DNA of 64,000 nt from Plantago ovata (taxonomy: Eukaryota; Streptophyta; Magnoliopsida; Lamiales; Plantaginaceae), in assembly GCA_028274465.1 (NCBI GenBank), contig CM051455.1:133520096-133584095 (forward strand), in the 5' to 3' direction. The notes below the pieces were generated by a model, which searched no databases, had not been told where the DNA came from, and was given only the letters and a program-made list of their open reading frames with translations. This document shows positions 50,814 through 62,920 of the stretch, piece by piece; positions within the stretch are counted from its first letter, which is position 1; each line of letters opens with the position of its first letter. Position numbers and translations under genes: made by a program.

Positions 50814-52139
50814 ATGAAGAGAACAAATTTTCCAAAGCGCTATCTTATTGTGATTTTGACCTTTATATGCACTTGCGTGTGCTACATAGAACGAGTGGGC
50901 TTCTCTATTGCATATACTGCTGCTGCTGATGCTGCGGGAGTGAATCAGTCAAGTAAGGGCATTATACTTTCCACGTTTTATTACGGGTATGCTTGTTCCC
51001 AAGTTCCTGGTGGTTGGGCAGCTCAGAAAATCGGAGGAAGGCGAGTTCTCCTACTTTCATTCGTTTTATGGTCACTGACTTGTGCTTTTGTACCACTTGA
51101 TCCCAATCGAGTTTCACTTCTGGTCATAGCCCGCTTGCTTGTCGGAGTAGCACAGGGCTTCATATTTCCATCTATTCATAATGTATTGGCACAGTGGGTC
51201 CCACCACATGAACGATCAAGATCTGTTTCTTTGACGACTTCGGGAATGTACTTTGGTGCGGCAGCTGGAACTCTCATGCTTCCAAGCCTAGTCAAATTTC
51301 GGGGGCCACAGTCGGTTTTTCTTGCTGAAGCTGCCTTAGGTGCCATGTGGTCTCTACTCTGGTTCAAATGTGCTAGTGACCCGCCTCGTTCTGAGCATCC
51401 AAAGGCTACAGCTGCCGGTTTTGGAGAAACGTTACTTCCAACAAGAGGTGGTCATAAGGAAAAGGTTGAAAATGGAGGACATTCATCGAAAACACTGAAA
51501 ATCCCATGGAAGAAAATCATCCTAAGTTTGCCAGTTTGGGCAATAGTGGTAAATAACTTCACCTTCCATTATGCTCTTTACGTGCTAATGAATTGGCTTC
51601 CAACATACTTTGAATTAGGCCTCCAGCATAGTCTTGAAGAAATGGGTTCCTCGAAGATGATGCCTTATCTAAACATGTTTCTGTTCTCAAACATTGGTGG
51701 AATGCTTGCAGATCACTTCATTACGCGTAGAATTTTCTCTGTGACTAGAACAAGAAAGCTTTTAAATACCGTGGGATTTGTGGTGGCTTCTTTTGCTCTG
51801 ATGGCTCTTGCAAGATTCAGAACGCCTGATGGAGCTGTACTGTGTTCTTCCATTGCTCTCGGTTTCTTGGCTCTAGGTAGAGCTGGATTTGCTGTAAATC
51901 ACATGGATATCGCTCCAAGATATGCAGGAATCGTCATGGGAGTTTCGAATACGGCTGGGACATTAGCTGGCATAGTTGGGGTCGATCTTACTGGCAGACT
52001 TCTTGAATCTGCTAAGGCGGATCAGTTGGACCTGACGAGCCCAGATAGCTGGAGAGCTGTTTTTTGTCATTCCAGGTTTACTATGCATCTTAAGTTCATT
52101 CGTGTTTCTTCTACTGTCTATTGGAGAGAGGATTTTTGA
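50814..52139 (+). CDS. MFS phosphate/anion transporter, PHT4;6-like
   Basis: A single coding exon of 441 residues as read. It matches the SLC17-type plant PHT4 subfamily, closest in layout to Golgi-located PHT4;6 (probable anion transporter 5), which has no plastid transit peptide and begins directly with helix 1 (LIVILTFICTCVCYIERVGF). Visible MFS blocks: GGWAAQKIGGRRVLLLSF, LLVGVAQGFIFPSIHNVLAQ, WVPPHERSRSVSLTTSGMYF, and late FAVNHMDIAPRYAGIVMGVS. PHT4;6 is thought to export phosphate from the Golgi lumen. In frame to about residue 416 (SWRAVF); there a T6 run (52060-52065) shifts the frame and helix 12 is replaced by about 25 unrelated residues. One T fewer gives a helix 12 and the family ending GERIFD, with a TGA at 52141-52143. 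Real mutation or homopolymer error. Confidence 0.9.
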   Translation: MKRTNFPKRYLIVILTFICTCVCYIERVGFSIAYTAAADAAGVNQSSKGIILSTFYYGYACSQVPGGWAAQKIGGRRVLLLSFVLWSLTCAFVPLDPNRVSLLVIARLLVGVAQGFIFPSIHNVLAQWVPPHERSRSVSLTTSGMYFGAAAGTLMLPSLVKFRGPQSVFLAEAALGAMWSLLWFKCASDPPRSEHPKATAAGFGETLLPTRGGHKEKVENGGHSSKTLKIPWKKIILSLPVWAIVVNNFTFHYALYVLMNWLPTYFELGLQHSLEEMGSSKMMPYLNMFLFSNIGGMLADHFITRRIFSVTRTRKLLNTVGFVVASFALMALARFRTPDGAVLCSSIALGFLALGRAGFAVNHMDIAPRYAGIVMGVSNTAGTLAGIVGVDLTGRLLESAKADQLDLTSPDSWRAVFCHSRFTMHLKFIRVSSTVYWREDF

Positions 52140-52311
52140 CTGAGTAGCTGTTGTCTTCCCTCGCGACGGGTGTTGTTTGTTCTGACTGATACGGGAAATT
52201 ACATCTGCTCAAACTGGGGAGAGGATTTTTGATCGAGTAGCTGTCATCTTCCCTCGCGATGGGTGTTGTTTGTTCGGACTGATACAGGAACTTACATCTG
52301 CTTATTCACGG
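52126..52311 (+). repeat. 93-bp tandem duplication at the transporter 3' end
   Basis: Two units, 52126-52218 and 52219-52311, both start gagaggatttttga and include gtagctgt, cttccctcgcga and gggtgttgtttgtt. The first unit carries the last codons and stop of the transporter, so the duplication copied the end of the coding region into the 3'-UTR. Confidence 0.85.
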
Positions 52312-53616
52312 ATACTGGGTGCTTTGGTACCCTTTCCGTGTCCCAATTTATTGAACTTGAACTACAACAATCAGAAAGTTGTACATTTTGGTGGAATTTG
52401 TTAAGCTGGTCAAGTATATCCCTATATTTATACTACTACTCCATAATGTTTTCCTATGTGTTAATGGAGAATTGTGGATTTAAGTTAACTTATTAATCCT
52501 CCAAATTCCACTGCAGCATCTGTTAGGAAATGAATCCCAGTGTAATCTTCTACTCCCGATTAGTGACAAAATTATGGGTTTAGGGCCGAGATTAGTGAAC
52601 TCTAATAAAATAAAAATAAATAAATAATATAAAAGACTAGGAAAATATTATTGATGGATTGGATTGACACGAATGTGATGGTTTTAAGAAATATCGTGAT
52701 AATTTTAAGCAGCAATGATATTGTTTTTAGTTTGTGTTGAAATATTTCTCATTTGAATTTTAGCAAATACTTCACTTGAGCATTGTTATAGTTTTAAACT
52801 GGGTTAGTAAATGCTTTAAAGTTATATAGCAACCCTACTGTTTCAGGTCGCTAGGAATAGCAATTACAAGAATATCATTTTCGACAGCACACAAAGTGAA
52901 AATCTGAATGTAACATATGTGCCATAATTTATAAGTGAAAATCTGAATGTAACATATGTGCCATAATTTATAACGTTCATGTAGTATAATTTACCATTTC
53001 CTTGGATACTAGCATAACGGTTCACTCAATAGCAGATGTATTCTAGTAGCCATTATTTTGATTGAAATATAAAGTTCAATGATCTTGATATAGTTGTGGG
53101 CATGGACAGAAGGAAATTGTGGGTATGACATGTACACAAGAAAGACATGCCATGGTGCGGTTACAGTATGGTAGTATAAAGCTGTTAAAAAATATTGTGA
53201 TTCATTTGTGAAAACTTCAGCAACTGGTCAGAGCATGAGACTATTTCTTTTTTGAAACTATTTGGTTGTAGAAAGAAATGTTCAACATACTTGTATACTT
53301 GTATCACAGATTTCACCTACCTGTTGATGTTGAATTTGCAACAGGTATTCTAATTATAGAGAAAGAGTCGAAGACATTTGCAACAGGTACGCTAATTATG
53401 AAGAAAGAGTAAGACATTTGCAACAGGTACAACTTGACATGTCTGCCAAATTAGTTGATATTTTAAATGAAGAACAAGCTAACTCTCGAACGATATGGAT
53501 GTACCAAGACATTGATTCATGAGTCCAGAAAGTTAAAATAGTCATTACATCCATATTACATTCTCTGAAACAGTAAGGTCAAAATGAAGGTATCACATTT
53601 CTCCTGCAGCAAAAGT
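52312..53616. other. Transporter trailer and spacer
   Basis: Holds the 3'-UTR of the transporter and a perfect-looking ~40-bp tandem repeat near 52898-52972 (unit includes aagtgaaaatctgaatgtaa). From about 53320 similarity to the flank of RPS29 copy 1 begins. Confidence 0.5.
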
Positions 53617-56419
<2,803 letters not shown>

Positions 56420-56656
56420 GTTTTCAATTCTCTTCGTGCCGCTGACAATGGCGTCTCAAATTCTCAGTAACGATTTGAAGATTATTGCAGTGAAACCCTA
56501 GGTGTGTGTGGGTAACTAATTCTAATTGATCTAATTTAGTACCTAGCGAGAGGGTGATTTGGTATTGGGTCTAGGCGTTGGTCCTGGGCCTATTGGTAGA
56601 CATGGCAAACGGGGTCACTTGAAATCTTGAATAGAGATGTTCGGAGTGATACGGAG

Positions 56657-56893
56657 TTTTTTTTTTTTTTTTACATTTTACAATTTAGTCCGTCTCATTA
56701 GAAATGTGTCAGTACATTTTTAATAAGCTTATATTAATTCTTTATTCAACTATTACAATTTCACTAGCACAAAGCAACAATTATAAAGCTAGTAATAAAT
56801 TATAACTAAACACGCACTTGGCGAGAATTGAACACATGACATCTAGAGTTAGGGCACCTCAGTCTAACCAATTGAGTTATGCCTCATTGGCAC
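56657..56893 (-). mobile_element. tRNA-derived SINE
   Basis: A 237-bp insert flanked by the 13-bp duplication gagtgatacggag (56644-56656 and 56894-56906). On the minus strand the 5' part has a tRNA-like head with A-box taactcaattggttaga and B-box gttcaattc, and the 3' end is an A run (T run 56657-56672 on the plus strand). These are the defining parts of a plant SINE. Confidence 0.88.
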
Positions 56894-56906
56894 GAGTGAT
56901 ACGGAG

Positions 56907-57779
56907 TGAGTGAGTATGAAAATGAGTAGTTGTAATATTTGCAGTTTAAAAAATAAAATAAAATACGGAGTGAGTATGAAATGTTTATTACAAATGAAAC
57001 CAGTTATATCCATTTCGTTAGTAAGTTCCTCTTTAGAAAGAAGTACGGAGTATTCGTTATTACAATCTTAATTCGTGCCATACCAGATTCGTTAATTTTG
57101 AATTTTCAATCATATACTTAAATCGGATCGGGACGAGTTCGGGCCATTTCATACTGAGTTTTTTGGGCCAAATTTATTCAGATAGCTTCGAATCGAGTCA
57201 ATATGTACTGGGTCTCGTATCTATATTTGGAGGCTTGACCATTACATTTAGGGATCAAAACAATTTTCCTTTTTTCTCTAGGAGTTTACGCTTCTTAGAG
57301 TGCCATTTAGAGCACTCTTTACAGGATACCTATAATATTTTCCTAAATATTGCTCCTAAGTAGTCGTTTATAATTATTTAGGATATCAACTACATAAATG
57401 ATAATTAGAGGTCTCCTATTATTTATGTTTTAGTGATAAAAATGACACATGGAGGATATACGTGGTGCCACACAGCTAGGGAAGGAATAGGGAGGGACAA
57501 ATGAGTACTCAAATGTAGGAAGTTTTTTAGAAATTTCCAAATTTAGGGCTACATTTATGTGGGCCCCAATTAATTTAGGAGTCGTGAGATTGTTGGTTTT
57601 AGACACCATTTTTTCAATTTCATCCTAAATATAGGATATGGAGAGGTTTTAGAACTCCTGTAACTAGTACGGGATTGTATATAATTATCCCCAAACCCCA
57701 AATTTGAGACAAAGACTAAAAGATCAATTCAAAACACCAAATCTTCATGTCTTCTATATTAGCTCACAGTAATTTAGCC
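56907..57779. other. Spacer, possible old MITE
   Basis: 57300-57665 has partly inverted ends (tttacaggata near 57317, and ttacaggagtt read from the opposite strand near 57660) with cctaaatatt/aaatatagga arms. Ends are too diverged to call. No gene. Confidence 0.35.
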
Positions 57780-57782
57780 CCT

Positions 57783-58250
57783 ATTATAAATACTAGAAAC
57801 CGCGAGCGTGTGAAGCGTAATCTCTTAGAACATTGTTGTTTTATTAAATAATGTATTGAAATGAATGGATTAAATGTATAATCTTCACATCATATCTTCA
57901 AACGTAACCAAAAAATAATTAATTGAGTAATTGAACTTAACATAAATGGTGTCCTATAAACGTACTAGGAACCGCGTCACACGCTACGCGTGTGAAGCGT
58001 AATTTTGTAAAATATTATTGTTTTATTAAATAATATATTGAAATAAATGGAGTGAATATATAATCTTCACATAATGACTTCAAACGTAATAAAAAAATAA
58101 CTAATTGAGTAATTAAACTTAATATTTTTTTAATAATTGAACCATTACAATTTCACAAGTAGCATTACAAAGCTAGTAATAAACTATAAATAATCCTGCA
58201 CTTGGCGAAAATTGAACCTATGACCTCTAGTGTCATGACACCTCAGTCTA
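57783..58250. repeat. ~180-bp tandem duplication carrying a second SINE
   Basis: Two units start tactagaaaccgcg/tactaggaaccgcg (about 57791 and 57963) and share gtgtgaagcgtaat and ttcaaacgtaa. In the second unit, a truncated minus-strand relative of the 56657 SINE (about 58121-58250, including cttggcgaaaattgaac and cctcagtctaaccaat) separates aacttaat from ataaatgatgtgctataaa, which are adjacent in the first unit. Confidence 0.65.
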
Positions 58251-58279
58251 ACCAATATAAATGATGTGCTATAAATGTA

Positions 58280-58680
58280 TATAGTTTTTGTAGTTATGCA
58301 ATTAATAGTTTTAAAGTGAACTATATTAGACATACGAAAAGTATTCTTCCGATGAGTTAAGAACCATCATATACATCTCTAAACTTTGGAAACATTCAAC
58401 TTCAAAATCCGCAATGCATCTTTTTCGCATGTTAATTGATATTCTTCATCAGTTGAATATATTGTCAAGTGTTTCATATAAACATTCTAGTTTCATAATA
58501 TGATGTTTTTAGCTATTTTTATCATATGATTTAAGAATAATTTAAGGTCAAAATGACCATAAAAAAAGTCAACAAAATCAAGTGTTACATTTATTATTGG
58601 ACGGAGAAAGTATGTCTTTTTTTATAAGAACATATCATGGTTACTTTTAAAATTAAGTATAATACGTCATACAACTTTAT
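58280..58680. repeat. Long direct repeat, left copy
   Basis: About 400 bp similar to 60795-61150 in the same orientation. Shared blocks include ttgtagttatg, cgaaaagtattcttccgatg, acattcaacttcaaaat and attattggacggagaaagta. The last is also the kind of sequence found at Stowaway ends. Confidence 0.75.
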
Positions 58681-58739
58681 GTTAAACGTAGACTTGCAAA
58701 GCAACTTCTGACGTTCCTAACACTCTTGACAAAATTATT

Positions 58740-59470
58740 ATGAGCTTATAAATTTTATGGAATTTTTCTGTGATTTGATTTCCCTCCTTCATTCTAGAAA
58801 TGCTGCTTTTCCCGAATTGAACCATTTTGGAGTTGTAAAAACCAACTTGCCCAACATCCATGGACGGGGTATTCTTAAGATTTTGCCAAGGAGTATAAAC
58901 CACATCAATATTGTTTACTTTGTTTCCTGCCAGATCGACCAAAAGGTGATTCTTTATAAACAACCAATATTGTACCTGCATTAAGAAATTATCAAATGTA
59001 AATGTTTTATATATACAGTAATGATAGTGTTTAAGAACAATACTTACTTATGATAGAACCTATTTCGAAATCATCATAGTTTGAACACAATCCTTCATAA
59101 GGATTATTAACTATGGCATGTCGCTGAACAGAGATCACCGTACTACTGGCATTAATTATCCAACTTATACTCCACATCTTTTGCAAAAGCAGACCTATAT
59201 AATTTTTCTGCTTCTTTGACAGCTGCATTTGATATGATAAGAGTTCTATCTTGCACAATTATGTCTCGGTACAGTTCTATATCTGAGTTAAATAGAGCTG
59301 CATCAACGTAATTCCCCTGACAAATATAAAAAAAGATTATTGAAGTTACAATAGGCTGAAAAAAGATAAAAGTTTATATAAATATGACGCAATATTCATA
59401 TTATTACCCATTCCACTTGATACTGTGCGGGCTTATTTCGTTGATTTTTTGGAATTGTTCTTCCATTTTC
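58740..59470 (-). pseudogene. RPA-like OB-fold exons fused to a CCDC25/NFACT-R fragment
   Basis: Minus strand, in order. Exon 59470-59408 reads ENGRTIPKNQRNKPAQYQVEW. Exon from 59316 reads NYVDAALFNSDIELYRDI then ISNAAVK, which resembles the OB-fold of replication protein A 70-kDa-like proteins; a frame change near 59160 is followed by INASSTVISVQ. After a TGCAG acceptor near 58983 the next exon reads GNKVNNIDVVYTPWQNLKNT and SMDVGQVGFYNSKMV, clearly the NFACT-R/DUF814 segment of CCDC25-type proteins, then non-homologous sequence to a stop at about 58682. Both parent proteins are much longer. The mixture and frame change point to captured gene pieces and not a working gene. RPA binds single-stranded DNA; the role of plant CCDC25 is unclear. 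The RPA part is less certain than the CCDC25 part. Confidence 0.55.
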
Positions 59471-60794
59471 CTACAATAAATATGAAGTTAATATTAGAGT
59501 AAAATAGAAAATTTATTAGCTAAACATAATTAGATCTATGTGTGAATTGTATTTATTCAGCAACAAATTAATTACAACAAACATATAAAGCTGCATAAGC
59601 TTATAAGCTAAAATTAAGTAAGACTAAGCTAAAAGAATCAAGCATTATTAATTCAAATACATACATACAATAGTTAGAAGCGAGCTATGGGTAATTAATA
59701 AATCAATCAATTAACTAAAGAAGCAGCTCAAATTAAGCTAAGCTGCCTAGAATAAGTGATTGACTAACATACGGTATAACTAAAATTACAAAGTTTAAGA
59801 GCAGATTTTTATAATTAGTAGACAGCTAAAAGTCATTCATTAACAATATATCCAGAGACATCAATGCATATGAGGTTACTACAAATTACCATGAAAACCA
59901 GTAACAAAAACATGTATCACAAAGAAAAATCAAACCTTCTTGTTGCAGTGTTGATGAGTCTAGCAGAAGAAAACTCAGATCAAGTAGCTTTATCTGTTAA
60001 AAAATAAATAATATCAAGTACTTGAACGCGGGTTCTTTATATCAAGACGAGATGATGGTGGCCGGTGGACTACATTCACATGTATTGATACTGATTAAAT
60101 TAAGAATAGATCCAAATTGGGGAATTGAAGCTGATTTTTTGAAATCAGTGATTAGCATATTACAGTACAGGTGAACTTAATGTACAACAAAACATTAAGA
60201 AATGTACAAATCCATGGGTACATACAACAATATTAAGATTGATCAAATTATATGATTAAAATGGGTGCATACAGAACATGGGTACAAATCAATGGGTATA
60301 ACAGAACAAAAGTTGGTCAAATTATATGAATTTACTAACCGTATCTGGGGACATCAATATTACATGATGCCTAAAGTTCGTCAACAAAACACATTATATT
60401 AATTCTGGAAAAAATCGAGATAGAGGGAATAATAATAACTGGAATTGACAAGAGCCGTTCTTCAAATCGCTGAGAATATCGTAAGAAAATATATTACGGT
60501 GGTGTGGGAATATATATAGTAGTAATTTATTAGGAATTATATATTATGTAGGTCTCTATTGTACACTTGTGAGAAAATATCTCCTTTTTATCCATTACAT
60601 AAGAGTTGGAATAAAACTAAATATCTCAATAATTTTTTTTATATCAAATATCAAAATAGGAATTTCAAAAGGAAAAAATACTTAATGACACATGTACGAA
60701 CCAGATTGAAACTGAATAAGTAAGATCAACGGTTTAAAATTGATTGGTGGGTCAATCAATTGATTGAATCAACAGGCTTATTATATTACTTTAA
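59471..60794. other. Spacer upstream of the chimera
   Basis: AT-rich. A possible untranslated leader exon of the chimera lies near 59940-60000 on the minus strand (splice-like aaggtttg). Small repeats of atgggtacat/aatgggtata occur near 60215-60300. No other gene. Confidence 0.35.
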
Positions 60795-61150
60795 TATAGA
60801 TTTTGTAGTTATGTAATGAATAGTTTTGAATTGAACTATATTAGAAGTACGAAAAGTATTCTTCCGATGAGTTAAAAATCATCTGATACATTTGTAGGCT
60901 TTGGAACATTCAACTTCAAAATCTGCAATGCAGCTTTCGCATGATAATTGGTGTTCTTCATTAGTTGAATATATTGTCATGTGTGTCATTATCTCTTACC
61001 ATTTAAGAATAATAATTTAAGGTCAAAATGACCCTCGAAAAAGTCAACAAAATCAAGTGTTACCTTTATTATTGGACGGAGAAAGTATGCCTTTTTTCAT
61101 AAAAAAACATATCATGATTATTTTTAAATTAAGTATAGTACGACCATAAA
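60795..61150. repeat. Long direct repeat, right copy
   Basis: Matches 58280-58680 in direct orientation with moderate divergence and small deletions. The pair brackets the RPA/CCDC25 chimera. Confidence 0.75.
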
Positions 61151-61654
61151 ATTTTGTGTTAAAAAATAAATATATAAGAAGATAATAAATTAAAAAAAAG
61201 AAAAACATTACGTCAATGAGATTCGAATCCAACACCTTCAATAAAAATAATAATACAAATAAAATAATGGAGAAAAATCACGCCAACAAGATTCGAGCCC
61301 TACATCTTTTAATTAAATAATGACACGTGTACGCACCTGATTGAATTTGAATAAGTAAGATCAACGGATTAAAATTGATTGGTAGGTTAATTAATTGGGT
61401 AAATCAATCATGTTATTATATTACTTTAATTACTTCAAGAAACATATTTTTAATCTTCGTCAGTAAAAAGCACCGATTCGTGGACAATTGTCCGTTGGTA
61501 AATAAGTTCTCGCAAAAATGGAGTAACTAACTGTTTACCAACATATCAGTCCTCGTTAAAATGGCCTTAGCAATTTTAGAATTATTCCTCTTCTTTTTCA
61601 TTTTTATTTTTATTTCTTCCTTTTCTTTTTATTTTTTCTATTTTGTCTTAATTT
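61151..61654. other. Spacer with tRNA-like strings
   Basis: Two short gagattcgaatcc/aagattcgagccc strings (about 61217 and 61289) recall SINE B-box regions, and a duplicated gattgaattt..aataagtaagatcaacgg block recurs from 60700. Not enough remains to call an element. Confidence 0.35.
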
Positions 61655-61790
61655 CACTACAAGAAAAACTGAGTTTAGCGACGCTAATTAGCGACCCATA
61701 ACCATGCGTCACTAAATTTAGCGACCCATGGCCATGGGTCGCTAACCCATGGCCTAATTAGCGACCAATAACGTGGTCCCTTTAGACAAC
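61655..61790 (+). mobile_element. CACTA transposon end fragment
   Basis: Starts CACTACAAGAAAA, the standard CACTA/EnSpm end, followed by subterminal repeats agcgaccca in both orientations (tagcgacccat, atgggtcgcta). The other end and the transposase are absent in the window. The fragment runs directly into Copia sequence. Confidence 0.75.
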
Positions 61791-62920
61791 AAGTAAAGAC
61801 GGGGGGAAGGGGGGTGAACTTTGCAACTTTGCATGACTTTGAGATACCTCACATGGATGTTAAGGTAGCCTTCCCAAATGTCGATTTGGAAGAAGAAACG
61901 TACATGGTATAACTCGAGTGGTATTCTATTTGGATAAGAAGACAAGACTTGTCATCTTGTGAAATAGAGGTACGTGTTGAAATTAATGGCAAAGAGAAAT
62001 TCGATAATGTGTTATTATCTCGAGATTTCTCTACAAACGAGTAGTACAAATGCATATACGTGAAAGAAGATTCAAAATCTTTCGTAGTGATTTGTCTCTA
62101 CGTCGATCATATGCTCATGATTGGGAGTTGTCCCGAAAAGATCTTGGAGATCAAAAACATGTTGGAAACATTGTTGACGTGAAGGTATGAGTATACAATA
62201 GGTGATCTTAGAATTTGAGATTTCTAAGAATGTTGATGGGTTATCACTTTCGCAATCTCATTACATCGAGGATGTGTTGGAAAGATTGATTGCTTTGTTC
62301 GGTCACCGCTTAAGGCGTTGATGACTATGAACAAATAGTATTGCAAAGAATCATATATGTTTAAACCCATAGCAAAGGACGGTATGCAAAATCGTTGGCC
62401 CATTTATGTACGTTAGTAATTGTACAGGACTGGACTTGGCATACTCGGTCAACAAGTTGGCAAGATTTATGCGTGATCCGGGCCAAAATCATTGGACAAC
62501 GTTGGATAGGGTATTGAGATACCTATAGCAGACGCTCAGATATGATCTTCTCTATTCGAGATATCCAATTGTATAAGAGGAGTACAATGATTCTAACTGG
62601 ATATTCGAACGCAAGAACACCAATTTCACAATGAGGAACATGTTTGCCATTGGTAGAGATGTGGTGTGTCTTGGAATCCGTGCCTTCAAGTAAACGGTTT
62701 ACTAAGACAGTAAAACTACACTTGGAAGTGTACGAAGTAGAATGGTAAGTCTAGACACACTTGTCATCGACATAATACCATTAAGCAGTTGATCTCCATG
62801 GGAGTTATCTCTTTGGATTTTGAGAAATCAAAAGATAACATTGCGGATCCGCTAACAAAAAGTATTCATGGAAGATCAGAGACATACTGCTTGTCTAGGG
62901 GAATGGGGTAAACCCCACTT
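61791..62920 (+). mobile_element. Decayed Copia retrotransposon, pol region
   Basis: Broken reading frames preserve reverse-transcriptase and RNase H landmarks in order. MDVK near 61853 (Copia RT MDVKTAFLNG region) is followed by LEEETYM. Near 62100 a YVD box is followed by His where the catalytic motif YVDD has its second Asp. DPGQNHW and VLRYL appear near 62475-62520 (RNase H side), and IRNQK/DPLTK-like end signals near 62840-62870. Many stops and frame changes make it inactive. Integrase and gag are missing. A purine tract ggggaatgggg near 62898 fits a polypurine tract before the LTR. Confidence 0.75.

Noticed and set aside
56800-56880. Candidate tRNA gene on the minus strand
   Set aside because: The tRNA-like head does not close a proper acceptor stem and is followed by a SINE body, A tail and target duplication.
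57300-57665. Possible MITE with ttacagga ends
   Set aside because: End similarity is short and imperfect, and I found no target duplication.
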